From positions 16,699,011-16,763,010 of the forward strand of contig CM025856.1 in the NCBI GenBank assembly GCA_003952965.2: a DNA stretch of 64,000 bases. The letters run 5' to 3'. A program made the position numbers and the translations under genes. Numbering within the stretch: the stretch's first letter is position 1; each line of letters opens with the position of its first letter. Of the stretch, positions 25,095-35,747 are shown in pieces. The DNA is from Morella rubra. Lineage: Eukaryota > Streptophyta > Magnoliopsida > Fagales > Myricaceae. Below the pieces are notes generated by a model, which saw only the letters and a program-made list of their open reading frames with translations, was not told the DNA's origin and did not search any database.

Positions 25095-28000
25095 GTTGGC
25101 GCCGTCTGTGGGAAACTCATACTCGTGGTCTTCTGAACTGGTTATATGAACATGTGCACAAGGTGTCTTAACGTTCTTTTGATCAAAATAAGCTATGCTA
25201 AATGGACACAGAAGACTCCTCTCGAGGAAAGGCTATTGTAGTTACTCCATATTCACCCCGCTACAGGATACCAGTGTTCAAGTTGAGCCTATCACGGCAA
25301 GAACGATCCGAGCCTCTTCTACTGGAAGGTCTCGTCAAAGTATTAAGGTTTTTCCTTCGGGAGGTATTGACCCTAGGACTTCAAGGACTGCATAGGAAGT
25401 TGATCACCCCCTAAGTAGTTTGGGAAGTCATCCCAAATGTACTCTAGGAAATTCGCAGTGTATGCTGTTAACTAACCCAGAGGTGTCAAGAAGCTTGCAC
25501 GGGATGTGTTTAGAATTTCTCACGATGGATAAAAGGCCTATACCTCATATCCAGATAGCAGAACCATTGGATAGTGTAGAGTTGGAGACGAATAAAGTGG
25601 TGAAGGTGGGTGCATCACTCAACAAGGAAGCTAAGCAAGTATTGACCCAGTTTTTATGGCAGCGGATGAAGTCTTTTTGCATGGACTCATAAAGATATGA
25701 GAGAGGTGGACCCTTCAGTAATGATGTATAAACTCAGTGTCGACCCAACCAGGAGACCCGTCAAACAAAGAAAAAGGACCTATGCCCTGAGAGAAACCAA
25801 GTGATAGCTGTTGAAATGGATAAACTATTAGAGGTAGGATTTATAAGAGAAGTAACTTTCCTGATTGGTTGGCTAATGTAGTTGTAGTCCCAGAGCCTAA
25901 TGGACAATAGCGAATGTGTGTGGATTATACTAACCTTAATAAAGCATGTCCAAAGGATAGTTATCCATTACCTAGGATTGACTTATTAGTAGACTTCATG
26001 GCTGAGCATGAATTTCTTTCTTTCCTAGACGTTTTTTTGAGTTATGACCAGATAAAAAGGCACCCTGCCGATCAAGAAAAGACCTCATTTATAACTGACA
26101 TAGGGCTTTATCGATATCTGGTCATGCCATTTAGGTTGAAAAATGCTACGATACCTACCAGAGATTGGTGAATGTTATGTTTAAAAAACAAATTGGTAGG
26201 AATATGGAAGTCTATGTAGATGATATGCTTGTAAAAAGTAAACAAATGGAAGAGCATCTTAAAGATTTAGCTGAAACCTTTGATACCCTAGACCATTACG
26301 ACATGAAGCTTAACCCGACCAAGTGTGCTTTTGGTGTATCCTCGGGCAAGTTCCTAGGATTCATGGTCTCGGAAAGGGGTATCGAAGCTAATCCGGAAAA
26401 AAAATTGAAGCAGTCTTACAACTTAGACCACCTACCAATCAAAAGGAGTTGCAGAGGATAACAGGTCAGATTGTAGCCCTTAATCGCTTTATCTCGCAAT
26501 CTACAAATCATTGTTTGCCCTTATTCCGAATATTACGGAAAAACTTCTTTTGGGATAAGGAGTGTACACGGGCTTTAGAATCACTCAAGGTGTATTTGGC
26601 TCAACCTCCCATTCTCAGTCGGCCAGTACTAGGCGAGTTATTATACATATATTTAGCAGCTAGTAAGTATTCTATGAGTTCAGTCCTAGTCTGAGAAGAG
26701 AAGAAGGTTTAGAAACCAATATATTTTGTTAGTCAGGCCCTGAGAGGGGCGGAAGTGAGATATTCGTTTATTGAGAGGATAGCATTGAGCCTAATGGTCA
26801 CTACTCGAAAGTTGCATCCATATTTTCAAGCTCATACCACTTGTGTGATTACCAATCTGCCTTTGAAGAAAGTATTGTAAAAGCCCGATGCGTCAAAGCA
26901 CTTGATTTAATGGTCCAAGGAGTTAAGTGAATTAGACATATCATATTTTCCTCGAACAGCTGTAAAGGGACAAGCTATTGCAGATTTTTTATTAGACTTT
27001 GCCAAGGATTCCTCTCTAACAAAGGGTGATGATCCCCACCTCCATGAGAAAACATGGACTACACATATAGATGGCTCTTCAAAACGAATGGCCAGTGGAG
27101 CTACAGTAGCTTTCACATCTCTAGAGGGAATGGAGTTTGAATATGCTCTACGATTCGATTTTTCGACTACTAATAATGAAGCAGAATATGAGGCTTTGTT
27201 GGCTGGGTTAGCCATTGCACTTATGATGGAAGCAGCTGGAATATGTGCTCAAAGTGATTCTCAGTTGGTGGTCAATCAAGTTCTATGACATTATATTGCG
27301 AAAGAGGAGCGAATGCGAGAATATTTAGCCCAAATAGAGACACTGAGAAAAGCTTTCAGTACCTTTGAGCTTAATCTGGTGTCACGGGAACAAATTGAAA
27401 AGGCTGATCGATTAGCTCAATTAGCCTCAAATCCAAAGCTAGGATATAGAGAATGGTATGACAGGGTAGGTGATAATATGTCCGTCCTCTTTAAATCAGG
27501 GTGGTCAAGGGCTGGTTTATCTAGTGAGTTTAGAGGAATGGTGGGGACCTTATCTTTGCGTATCTGACAGAGGGTTTACTCCCTGCAGATTGGGAAGAAG
27601 CTCGACGGGTTCACATGCAGTCTTCCCTGTACGTGCTAAGGTAAGATGTATTATATAAAAAAAGCTTCACACTCCCTCTTTTATGATATCTTCGCAATGG
27701 AGAAGGAACCTACGTGCTGCGAAAGATACATAAGGGTATGTGTGGTAATCACTCCGGGCACAGAGCCTTGTCACATAAAGCTCTGAGAGCTGGATATTTC
27801 TGGCCTACAATGTTGCACGATGCTAAAGAGGTGGTACAAACCTATGATGACTGTCAAAGGCATGCCAACATACCAAGAAGACCAGCTAAACTAATGACAT
27901 CTAGTAGTTCACCTTGTCCCTTCGTCCAGTGGGGAATTAATATAGTCGAGCCATTTCCTCCAGCAAGGGGGCAGGTAAAGTTTTTGGTTGTGGTCATTGA

Positions 28001-28831
28001 TTATTTTACCAAATGGGTAGAAGATGAACCTTTGGCTACAATTACAGAGGGACGAATCCGAGTCTTCGTATTGAGGAATATCATTTGTCGGTTTGGTTTA
28101 CCCCAAGTAATCATATCAACTAATGGTCGTCAGTTTAACAACAATCACTTTAGGCCATTCTGTTCTAGTCTTGGAATTTCAAATCATTTTTCATCACCCG
28201 CTCATCCTCAAGCAAATAGGCAGATGGAAGTAACTAATCGAACTTTATTGTGGAATTTAAAAAGGCATTTGGATAGCAAGAAATGGTTATGGGTTAAAGA
28301 GTTACTAGGGGTGTTATAGGCATACCAAACGACTATAAGAACGCCAACGAGAGAGACACCCTTCACTTTGGCGTTCGGGACAGAGGCTGTTATACCTTGC
28401 GAAGTGGGGATACCAAGTTTTCGAGTTAATTTTTTTAATCCAACAAGCAATGATGAATTACTTAGAATGAAGTTAAATTTGGTGGAGGAACTTCGTGATG
28501 AAGCCTCGGTTCAAAACACAGCCTATCAGAATCAAGTCAGACGGTATTATAATGCAAATGTAGATACTCATGATGAAACCTCGAAGATTTAAGCAGAGAG
28601 ATCTCGTCCTACGAAAAGCTCTTCCTCCAAATGTAGATACTTAAGAAGGGAAGTTGCATGCAAAATGGGAAGAACCCTACAAAGTAGCCAAGAAGCTAAG
28701 AAATGGCACGTATCATTTGGAGGACCTCGAAGGCAATGAACTCCCATGTCCATGGAATGTTGATCGTCTCAAGAGGTATTATCAATAAATATTATATTTG
28801 ATTTTTTATACAAATTAAAAGACACAATTTT

Positions 28832-29260
28832 ACAGGAGCCCTCAAGCCCTAGATTCACGATTTTTATAGGAGTCCTTGTGCCCTAGATTTACACGAGCCC
28901 TCGAGCCTTGGATTAACAATTTTACAGGAGCCCTCGTGCCCTAAATTTACAGGAGCCCTCGAGTCCTGGATTCAAGATTTTACAGAAGTCCTCGTGCCCT
29001 GGATTAAAAATTTTACAGGAGCCCTCGAGCTTTGGATTAACGATTTTACAAGAGCCCTTGTGCCTTGGATTTACAGGATCCCTCGAACCCTGGATTCACG
29101 ATTTTACAGGAGCCCTCGTGCCCTGGATTTACAAGAGGTCTTGAGCCACGGATTCACGATTTTACAAGAGCTCTCGTGCCATGGATTAACGATTTTAAAA
29201 GAGCCCTCGTGCCTTGGATTTACAAGAGCCCACGAGCCCTCATGCCCTAGGTTTACAATT
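28832..29260 (+). repeat. two-length tandem repeat in the 3' untranslated part of the Tat-type fossil
   Basis: About 14 units begin ACAGGAGCCCTCG or a close variant. Two unit lengths alternate: a 33-bp form ending GGATTCACGATTTT or GGATTAACGATTTT, and a 25-bp form ending in GGATTT. The two often pair into a 58-bp higher unit, sometimes 33+33+25. The 33-bp units tend to carry CTCGAGCC and the short ones CTCGTGCC. Tat-lineage elements are known for variable tandem repeats in this position, and such repeats have been proposed as seeds of plant satellites. Confidence 0.85.
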
Positions 29261-29299
29261 CTACAGACTTAAGCCCTAGATTTATAAGAAGCCAGGAAC

Positions 29300-30940
29300 C
29301 TATAGGTTCAAGGTGAAAGGAATTTGTATATCAGGATTTATTGAGAATTATATGGTAATATCTCAGGTTGTTGAGATTAACCATAAATTGAGAAATTATC
29401 AATGATATCTGAGTTCATGAAATGAAATACTTTTGGTATAAAGGATCAATAAATAAATAATCAATTAAACAAAAAACAACAGAAAAGATACACACAACCA
29501 ACAAAAGTGCATATAATCATTGAAAAACTCTAGTACAAGTCTAATCGATCTATACAAAAAAGATCATTAGATCACGAATGTACAGAACTTAAAAAATACA
29601 ATAGAAAATTATAAAGAGCAGATATGATTTTTTAAGCACTATGTCCTGGCTCTTTCTAGAAATAACCAACTTTTGCCTTAGTAAAACAGGAAAGACACAG
29701 ATAATCATCATAGAAATTAGCAGAGAAGCCTCCCAAACCTGGTAAGCTGGTCGTTCCCCCAACCTCAGCCAGTCAGGAAGACCCCTGCACAGAAAGCCTT
29801 TACAAGAACCTACACATGAAGGAAGGACAGCAAGATAAAATGCAAAATCCTGAACATCTCTTAGTCTTCCTTGCCAACGTATGCCACAAATCACACTAAA
29901 CCTTATGAGTTGAGCAGAGGTAGGTCCAAGTTTAACTCTAAAAGCCTCTAGTTTCTCTAGTAAATCATGAAGATCAACCCTCTCAGCCACGCATAACATA
30001 GAATCCAAATATATCCCATCGGGACACCCCATTAAAGCCGATTGATGGATTAGCCTTCTACTAATCTCGGGCTCTGCATTCCCCTAAAAGAAAAGGTCTC
30101 TTCCCTGTTTATAAGTAGCCCTGGGATTCCCATTATCCACCAGATCTTCCTAAAACTCCGTGTTGCAGTTTTAAAAGGAAGATAATTGAAAGGAGCAACC
30201 TCAAAACCTCGGAGAAAGGCAAACAAAGGTTAGAGATGAAAAGGAATAATGGGTTTTTCTATTACCAGGATTTCTTTAAGACAGGGGGGCTATAAGTTGT
30301 CCGCCTCTAGTGATGGCTGGTAATCCAAAGAACAAAAAAGACGGGCATCCCACCTTCACGAACCATATGACAAAATATCTCGGATAGAAGAGAGTCAGGA
30401 AGATTTTGTATAAGAAATGAAACATTAGCCTGGCTGGAAGTCGAAGGATCATTTTTAGGCAATTCCATGGCAAATGCAGGACGGTAAGAGGTAAGAACAA
30501 GAAACTTGCAAAGGAAGGAAAGTCTCGAGCCTTATATATACAAAAACCAAGAAACATGAAAGCCGAAAAAAAGATCTTGCGTGATATAGTTAAAAAGATT
30601 ACATTAAATGTTCTAAAATGCCAACATGGTATGATCAATCTCGAGAACTCTTCCCACGTCGTTTCAAGCAGTGGCATGGCAAGTCTGAAGTTAAAATGAT
30701 TCGCTGAAATTCGAAAGGCTAGGAAGCAAAAGGTTAGGGATAACTGACACTCGGTCAAATAAAGTTGACCTAAACGACGTCACTTTGTGTAAAAGCGATT
30801 ACGCGCGAATCCAAAAAATTTGATTGCATTCTAGATAAGTAAAAGAAGAGCCCACAGGCCGGCTTATTTAGGTCCATTAAGATATTCTTGATTAGGAGGA
30901 AGAAAAGTAAATCCCAATCAGGCTGAACCTCTCAATGAAA
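29300..30940. other. unassigned DNA between the Tat-type fossil and the assembly gap
   Basis: No family is recognised. A 147-codon minus-strand frame (30,032-29,589) and a 160-codon one (30,758-30,276) are the longest; the second is dominated by Phe, Leu and Ile and looks like antisense of AG-rich DNA. The first might be a remnant downstream of the LINE reverse transcriptase, but no Cys-His finger or RNase H motif is visible. The stretch 29,300-29,580 is AT-rich and featureless. Confidence 0.4.
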
Positions 30941-31940
30941 NNNNNNNNNNNNNNNNNNNNNNNNNNNNNNNNNNNNNNNNNNNNNNNNNNNNNNNNNNNN
31001 NNNNNNNNNNNNNNNNNNNNNNNNNNNNNNNNNNNNNNNNNNNNNNNNNNNNNNNNNNNNNNNNNNNNNNNNNNNNNNNNNNNNNNNNNNNNNNNNNNNN
31101 NNNNNNNNNNNNNNNNNNNNNNNNNNNNNNNNNNNNNNNNNNNNNNNNNNNNNNNNNNNNNNNNNNNNNNNNNNNNNNNNNNNNNNNNNNNNNNNNNNNN
31201 NNNNNNNNNNNNNNNNNNNNNNNNNNNNNNNNNNNNNNNNNNNNNNNNNNNNNNNNNNNNNNNNNNNNNNNNNNNNNNNNNNNNNNNNNNNNNNNNNNNN
31301 NNNNNNNNNNNNNNNNNNNNNNNNNNNNNNNNNNNNNNNNNNNNNNNNNNNNNNNNNNNNNNNNNNNNNNNNNNNNNNNNNNNNNNNNNNNNNNNNNNNN
31401 NNNNNNNNNNNNNNNNNNNNNNNNNNNNNNNNNNNNNNNNNNNNNNNNNNNNNNNNNNNNNNNNNNNNNNNNNNNNNNNNNNNNNNNNNNNNNNNNNNNN
31501 NNNNNNNNNNNNNNNNNNNNNNNNNNNNNNNNNNNNNNNNNNNNNNNNNNNNNNNNNNNNNNNNNNNNNNNNNNNNNNNNNNNNNNNNNNNNNNNNNNNN
31601 NNNNNNNNNNNNNNNNNNNNNNNNNNNNNNNNNNNNNNNNNNNNNNNNNNNNNNNNNNNNNNNNNNNNNNNNNNNNNNNNNNNNNNNNNNNNNNNNNNNN
31701 NNNNNNNNNNNNNNNNNNNNNNNNNNNNNNNNNNNNNNNNNNNNNNNNNNNNNNNNNNNNNNNNNNNNNNNNNNNNNNNNNNNNNNNNNNNNNNNNNNNN
31801 NNNNNNNNNNNNNNNNNNNNNNNNNNNNNNNNNNNNNNNNNNNNNNNNNNNNNNNNNNNNNNNNNNNNNNNNNNNNNNNNNNNNNNNNNNNNNNNNNNNN
31901 NNNNNNNNNNNNNNNNNNNNNNNNNNNNNNNNNNNNNNNN
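30941..31940. other. assembly gap of exactly 1,000 N
   Basis: All 1,000 positions are N, the round length used for scaffold gaps of unknown size. The LINE reading frame on the right runs into the gap. Sequence on the left cannot be shown to belong to the same LINE. Confidence 0.99.
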
Positions 31941-33191
31941 TTCTGCAAAGCTTTTCTTCTTACTGGTACCCAAATGAAGAGGAAGGCCCAAATATTTCGC
32001 TGTAAGGGGCATCTGATGCATATGCAGAATAGAGTAGATAGAGGAGATAACATCAGGATGAGTATTTTTACTGAACGCAATGCAAGATTTGCGCTTGTTG
32101 ACTTGCTGACCAGACCAGCGGCAGTAAGAGCTAAGCAACTCATCAACCACCTGAGCTTCACGATAATTAGCTCTACAGAAAATTATCAAATCATCAACAA
32201 AAGAAAGATGATTAATGGGAGGGGCATTTCGAGCAACCCGAGTACCATGGATAGAACCATTTTGATCATTCCTACAAATCAACCAAGACAAAGATTCGGC
32301 AGCCAACACAAAGAGGAACGGAGATAGTGGATCCCCTTGACGAGTCCCACGCGAAGGAAAAAGCACTTCAAGAGGACTGCCATTCAAAAGCACCGAGTAG
32401 GAAACTGTCGTTATGCACTGGGAGATAAGTTGCTGCCACTTAGTACTGAACCCGAAACACTTTAAGACATGGAGGATAAACTTCCATTCAAGACGATCAT
32501 ACGCTTGGGCCATGTCCATTTTAATAGCCATACTGCCCCTCCTGCCACGTTGCCTCTACATAGAGTGAATAAGTTCGGCAGCAACCACCGACTTTTCCTG
32601 TATGACCCTACTCGGTACAAAAGCAGTTTGAGTAGGAGAGATCAGTTTGCTCAAGACCTGTTTCAATCTGTTAGCCAATAGTTTGGAGATGATCTTATAG
32701 CTAACATTACATAGACTAATAGGTCGGAATTGAGATACAGAAGCCGGGTTAGCAGTTTTGGGAATAAGTGCTATGAACGTGTGATTCAATTGCTTGAGGA
32801 GATAACCAGAGTGGAAAAAAGATTTTACCATAGAACACACCGACTTGGAAACCGTGGGCCAAAATTTTTGATAGAAGGAGGCCGTCAATCCATCGGGCCC
32901 TGGCGATTTAGCACCTCCCAACTCCTTAACCGCACAGTGAATCTCCATATCATCAGGTACCCAACATAAGTCCTCATTTTCTGCCTGAGTGATCACTGGG
33001 GAAATAAAATCTTGGATTTCAAGAGCTAAGTCCGGTTCAGAGGATTTAAATAAAGCAGAGAAGTGAGTTTGAAAGAGGGCCCCGATAGAAGCTCTGTCAT
33101 TAACCCAACAGCCAGCATCAGATTGCAAGGCTTCGATACTGTTTTTTTGTCTCCGAACAATTGTGGAGAGGTGAAAAAACTTGGTATTCAA
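31941..33191 (-). pseudogene. LINE reverse transcriptase domain
   Basis: Reading leftward, the first block has AVKELGGAKSPGPDGLTASF, the entry to LINE reverse transcriptases. LIPKTANPASVSQFRPISLC and KIISKLLANRL follow, then KMDMAQAYDRLEW (first catalytic Asp) and GTRQGDPLSPFLF. The catalytic pair is FVDDLIIF, where many relatives have FADD. The domain continues to LTAKYLGLPLHLG at the gap edge. One in-frame stop at 32,558-32,556 separates the two halves; no frameshift is needed between them. The maturation domains after the palm are not visible. Confidence 0.9.
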
Positions 33192-33710
33192 ATCAGTAGT
33201 GGTGAGCCATTGAACCCGAGATTTAGCTTTCTACAAAAGTTCCTCCTTTTTCAACAACTCAAGAATCTCCCCACATAAAAATTTGGCCTCTTCCTCTAAA
33301 GAATCCGAACCAGGGTGCTGCTGCTCCAACCACGCCAGCCTATCCTGTTGAGACCGAATGGAGTGTTACAAAACCCCAACCGACTCCCGATTCCAGCGTT
33401 TTAAAGCAGCTTTAGTAGCCCCAATTTTCTGAACAAGCTTATATGCCTCAGAACCAAGAGACTGGTAGCGCCAAGCTTGACTCACAACTGAAGCGCAGTT
33501 AGGCTCCCTAAGTCAAAATTGTTCGAATCGAAAGGGTTTTGGACCAGAAAGCATACCACCTGAAGTATCAAGCAACAGAGGGTTATGATCTGAGGTGACT
33601 CGAGATAGATGAGAGATAACCGCTCTAGGGAACAGTTCTGTCCAAGAGGCGGAAGCGTAGCCTTTATCCAGCCGCTCCTTAATCCGATGAGAACCATGTC
33701 GACCATTACA

Positions 33711-34256
33711 CTAGGTAAATTGAGCACCAGAAAAACCTAGGTCGATTAGACCATGAAGGAGGCACATCTGATATAGTGCATCACGTGAAGAGGAAAGACC
33801 AACCAATCTACCACCCTGTTTTTCTAACTGATCAGAGACCATGTTAAAATCTCCCAAAATGAGGCAGCTACCAGAGAATCGCGAACTCAAAGCTGAAAGA
33901 TTTGCCCAGAACTCATCCTTTCGGGGCCTCTCCACAGGGCTGTGGATGAAAGAAAGGAGCCAAGGCTGAAAACCAGGGCTGTCAAAAACAACAAGATTAA
34001 TCGAATGCCGAGTAATGGAGAGAACATCAAAATCCAAGCCATCTCTCCATCCAAACACCATGCCACCACTTAAGCCAAAGGGTGGAGAAACCAGAGAAGA
34101 CGAAAAACCAATGCGAGAGAGGAAAAGTTGAGCCTGACAAGTTTTAGTTTCCACAAGGCACAAACAGTCAAGATTAGTGCGCCTTATGGTGGCCCTAAGA
34201 GCGCGAACTGCCGTCGGGCGGGCAAGCCCCCGACAGTTCCAAAACAAGGCGATCAT
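33711..34256 (-). pseudogene. LINE AP-type endonuclease domain
   Basis: The start MIALFWNCRGLARPTAVRAL is the typical opening of plant L1 ORF2, with the Asn-Cys-Arg-Gly block. CLVETKT supplies the catalytic Glu, and LILGDFNMV the Asp-Phe-Asn block. After FSGAQFT a TAG at 33,713-33,711 stands where relatives have Trp, and the reading continues in the same frame with CNGRHGSHRIKERLD and then TSDHNPLL, the final Ser-Asp-His block. This enzyme nicks genomic DNA to start reverse transcription. It is inactive as it stands. Confidence 0.9.
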
Positions 34257-34494
34257 TGAGGAGGAGGGGGCATGGGCAGGCTCGCCTCCTCAGCCAATAC
34301 ATCCATAGGTGATACAAACACCTCATCATCCCTGCGACGAGCTTGAAGTTGTAGATTACGTCGCCCTCTAACCCCTCGAACACTACTGCGTCCACGCCAA
34401 GATCGAAGAACACCCTTCCAAGTGGACAGAGGTGAGTCATCATGAATAAGCACCGAAGAGAGAGGCCCGGCATGGTGCTGTAGCTCCACCACAG

Positions 34495-34547
34495 GACTAC
34501 ATGGTTTCTTTTTTTGTTTTTTTTGATAAGCGACTACATGGTTTCTT
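34495..34547 (-). mobile_element. 21-bp retroposon tail insert flanked by 16-bp direct repeats
   Basis: GACTACATGGTTTCTT occurs at 34,495-34,510 and again at 34,532-34,547, on either side of a 21-bp insert. On the minus strand the insert reads GCTTATCAAAAAAAACAAAAA, a plant LINE/SINE-like 3' end with a poly(A) tail. Perfect 16-bp flanking repeats fit a target-site duplication, so this looks like an extremely 5'-truncated retroposition event into the LINE. It ends the ORF1-tail frame with a short basic read-through and a stop. Confidence 0.75.
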
Positions 34548-35105
34548 GAAAGTAGGGGGACTCAATTGGTTGAAACTGGACCGCTTAAAACCAACCACCT
34601 GCTGAAAGTGGGAACTGGACGAAGGCCCATGACCAATAGTCAAGCGATGACGAGCCCAAGTGCTATTATGAGAAATAGAGGATGAGGGGACAACAGTAGG
34701 TGAAGAACCTCGGCCCAACTCAAGCAAAGGCCCATCAGCAGCGAAGCACCCAGGGTCTACAGGCATAAGGTCTAACTGCCTCTCAAAGGACTCAACCATA
34801 GACAGAGTGTCAGACGACTGTCCCTGTTCACGCTAAATATCCCTCTCCAAATTCAGGTAAAAGCTGCTATGTTCCACGCAGGCATCGTGAACCGACGAAA
34901 GAGGCTGGGATTCCCTAGACGCAGCTACCCAGCCGTCAGAAACAGGCGAGGGCCCGAATAGAGGAGTGGAGCCTGAGGTGTCAGGGAGTGGGGCCCCGTG
35001 AATCAGAACGCGGCGCACAGCAGCCTCGAGAGCAGTTGCTGGAAAAGAAGGTGGAGGAGCTACAGGTGGTTGTCGAGAAAAGGGAGCTACAGGTGATTCA
35101 CTTAA
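34548..35105 (-). pseudogene. C-terminal part of LINE ORF1
   Basis: The frame reads proline- and serine-rich sequence (SRQPPVAPPPSFPATALEAA), then HGAPLPDTSGSTPLFGP, a TAG at 34,835-34,833, then MVESFERQLDLMPVDPGCF and FKRSSFNQLSPPTFKKP. This low-complexity, basic tail is typical of the end of plant L1 ORF1, which coats the element's RNA. The upstream zinc-knuckle region is absent, so the copy is 5' truncated here. Confidence 0.6.
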
Positions 35106-35390
35106 TTTTTGTTAGCGAGGGAGAAGAATATAAAAATATCATATGCAACTTTTAAATTTAATTTTTATGTTAAAAATATTATTTTTAAAAGTTTTAAATT
35201 TTTTCAAAATTTTGTCTTAAAAAGACATTTTAATTATTTTGCATTTGATTTAACGGCTAAATCAAAGGGAAGGCAAGAATTAATTTTTTTTGAAACATAT
35301 GGAGCGTAATAAAATATTTTGAAACTTGAGGAAGACTTAATGACTTGTTTTCATAGACATGGGGCGTACTATAATGTTAACAAAAAAAAA

Positions 35391-35600
35391 GGGAAAATTA
35401 CACTTTACACCCCTGAACTATGGGGTCTTGACACTTTGCACCCTTTGTCTTGATTTCGTGACATTGGGCCCCCAAACTTCTGATTTCCTTCGATTGCCAC
35501 CCCAAAGCCAATTTCTCCGTTAAGACTGACGGTATTAAGCGCATGTGCCGTCCACGTGAGGCACTTAAAAATTTTCTCCCCGTTTTGCCCTCAATTATTC
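35391..35600 (+). repeat. left terminal inverted repeat of the 10.3-kb element
   Basis: This 210-bp arm pairs with 45,460-45,669. It contains GACATTGGGCCCCCAAACTT and ends in CGTTTTGCCCTCAATTATTC. The reading within it is noncoding. Plant Mutator-like arms of this length often hold promoters for the inward-facing genes; the GRF gene start lies 150 bp inside. Confidence 0.92.
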
Positions 35601-35747
35601 TATCCTTTTAGAATTTCAAATACGCATTCATCCCCTCCCCGAAGTATCTTTTCCTGAGCAGTCGAAAATCTGGCATTCCCTCCCAAAGAAATAGTTGAGC
35701 CCTAGCGGCGCCTGAAATCCAAATTAACCGAAGAAATAGTTCGGAAA

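Larger units (their letters stand above)
24536..29300 (+). mobile_element. Ty3/gypsy retrotransposon fossil, Tat group
   Basis: This is an old, broken LTR retrotransposon. Parts in order are a putative 5' LTR (24,536-25,094), a primer-binding-like TTGGCGCCGTCTGTGGG directly after it, and reverse transcriptase with YVDDML (about 25.7-26.5 kb). A first RNase H region lies near 26.5-26.9 kb, a second plant-type RNase H near 27.05-27.3 kb, and integrase at about 27.7-28.3 kb. A short coding tail runs to about 28.79 kb, followed by a tandem-repeat 3' untranslated region (28,832-29,260). The order pol with two RNase H domains, and blocks such as MKLNPTKCAFGVSSGKFLGF, are characteristic of the Tat lineage. 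I did not recognise gag or a 3' LTR. Many breaks (more than half a dozen) show that it is inactive. The age is old but cannot be dated without a second LTR. Confidence 0.85.
31941..35105 (-). mobile_element. L1-type LINE, 5' truncated, entering an assembly gap
   Basis: This is a non-LTR retrotransposon read on the minus strand, with three parts in the expected order: the tail of ORF1 (35,105-34,497), endonuclease (34,256 leftward) and reverse transcriptase (33,191 to the gap). Such elements copy their RNA into DNA at a nicked target. In-frame stops lie at 34,835-34,833 in ORF1, 33,713-33,711 (a Trp codon position at the end of the endonuclease) and 32,558-32,556 in the reverse transcriptase. 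A 21-bp foreign insert sits at 34,511-34,531. The frame otherwise stays open over long distances, so decay is moderate. No RNA-binding zinc knuckle is seen in ORF1, and the element seems to begin near 35,105. The 3' end is hidden by the gap or lost. Confidence 0.88.

Noticed and set aside
28832-29260. Possible CRISPR array
   Set aside because: Units are contiguous with no unique spacers, in a plant nuclear setting within an LTR retrotransposon fossil; this is a tandem repeat.
30918-32531. Very long open frames of 356 to 537 codons on both strands
   Set aside because: Most of their length is the 1,000-N gap. Only the right part on the minus strand is real LINE coding sequence.
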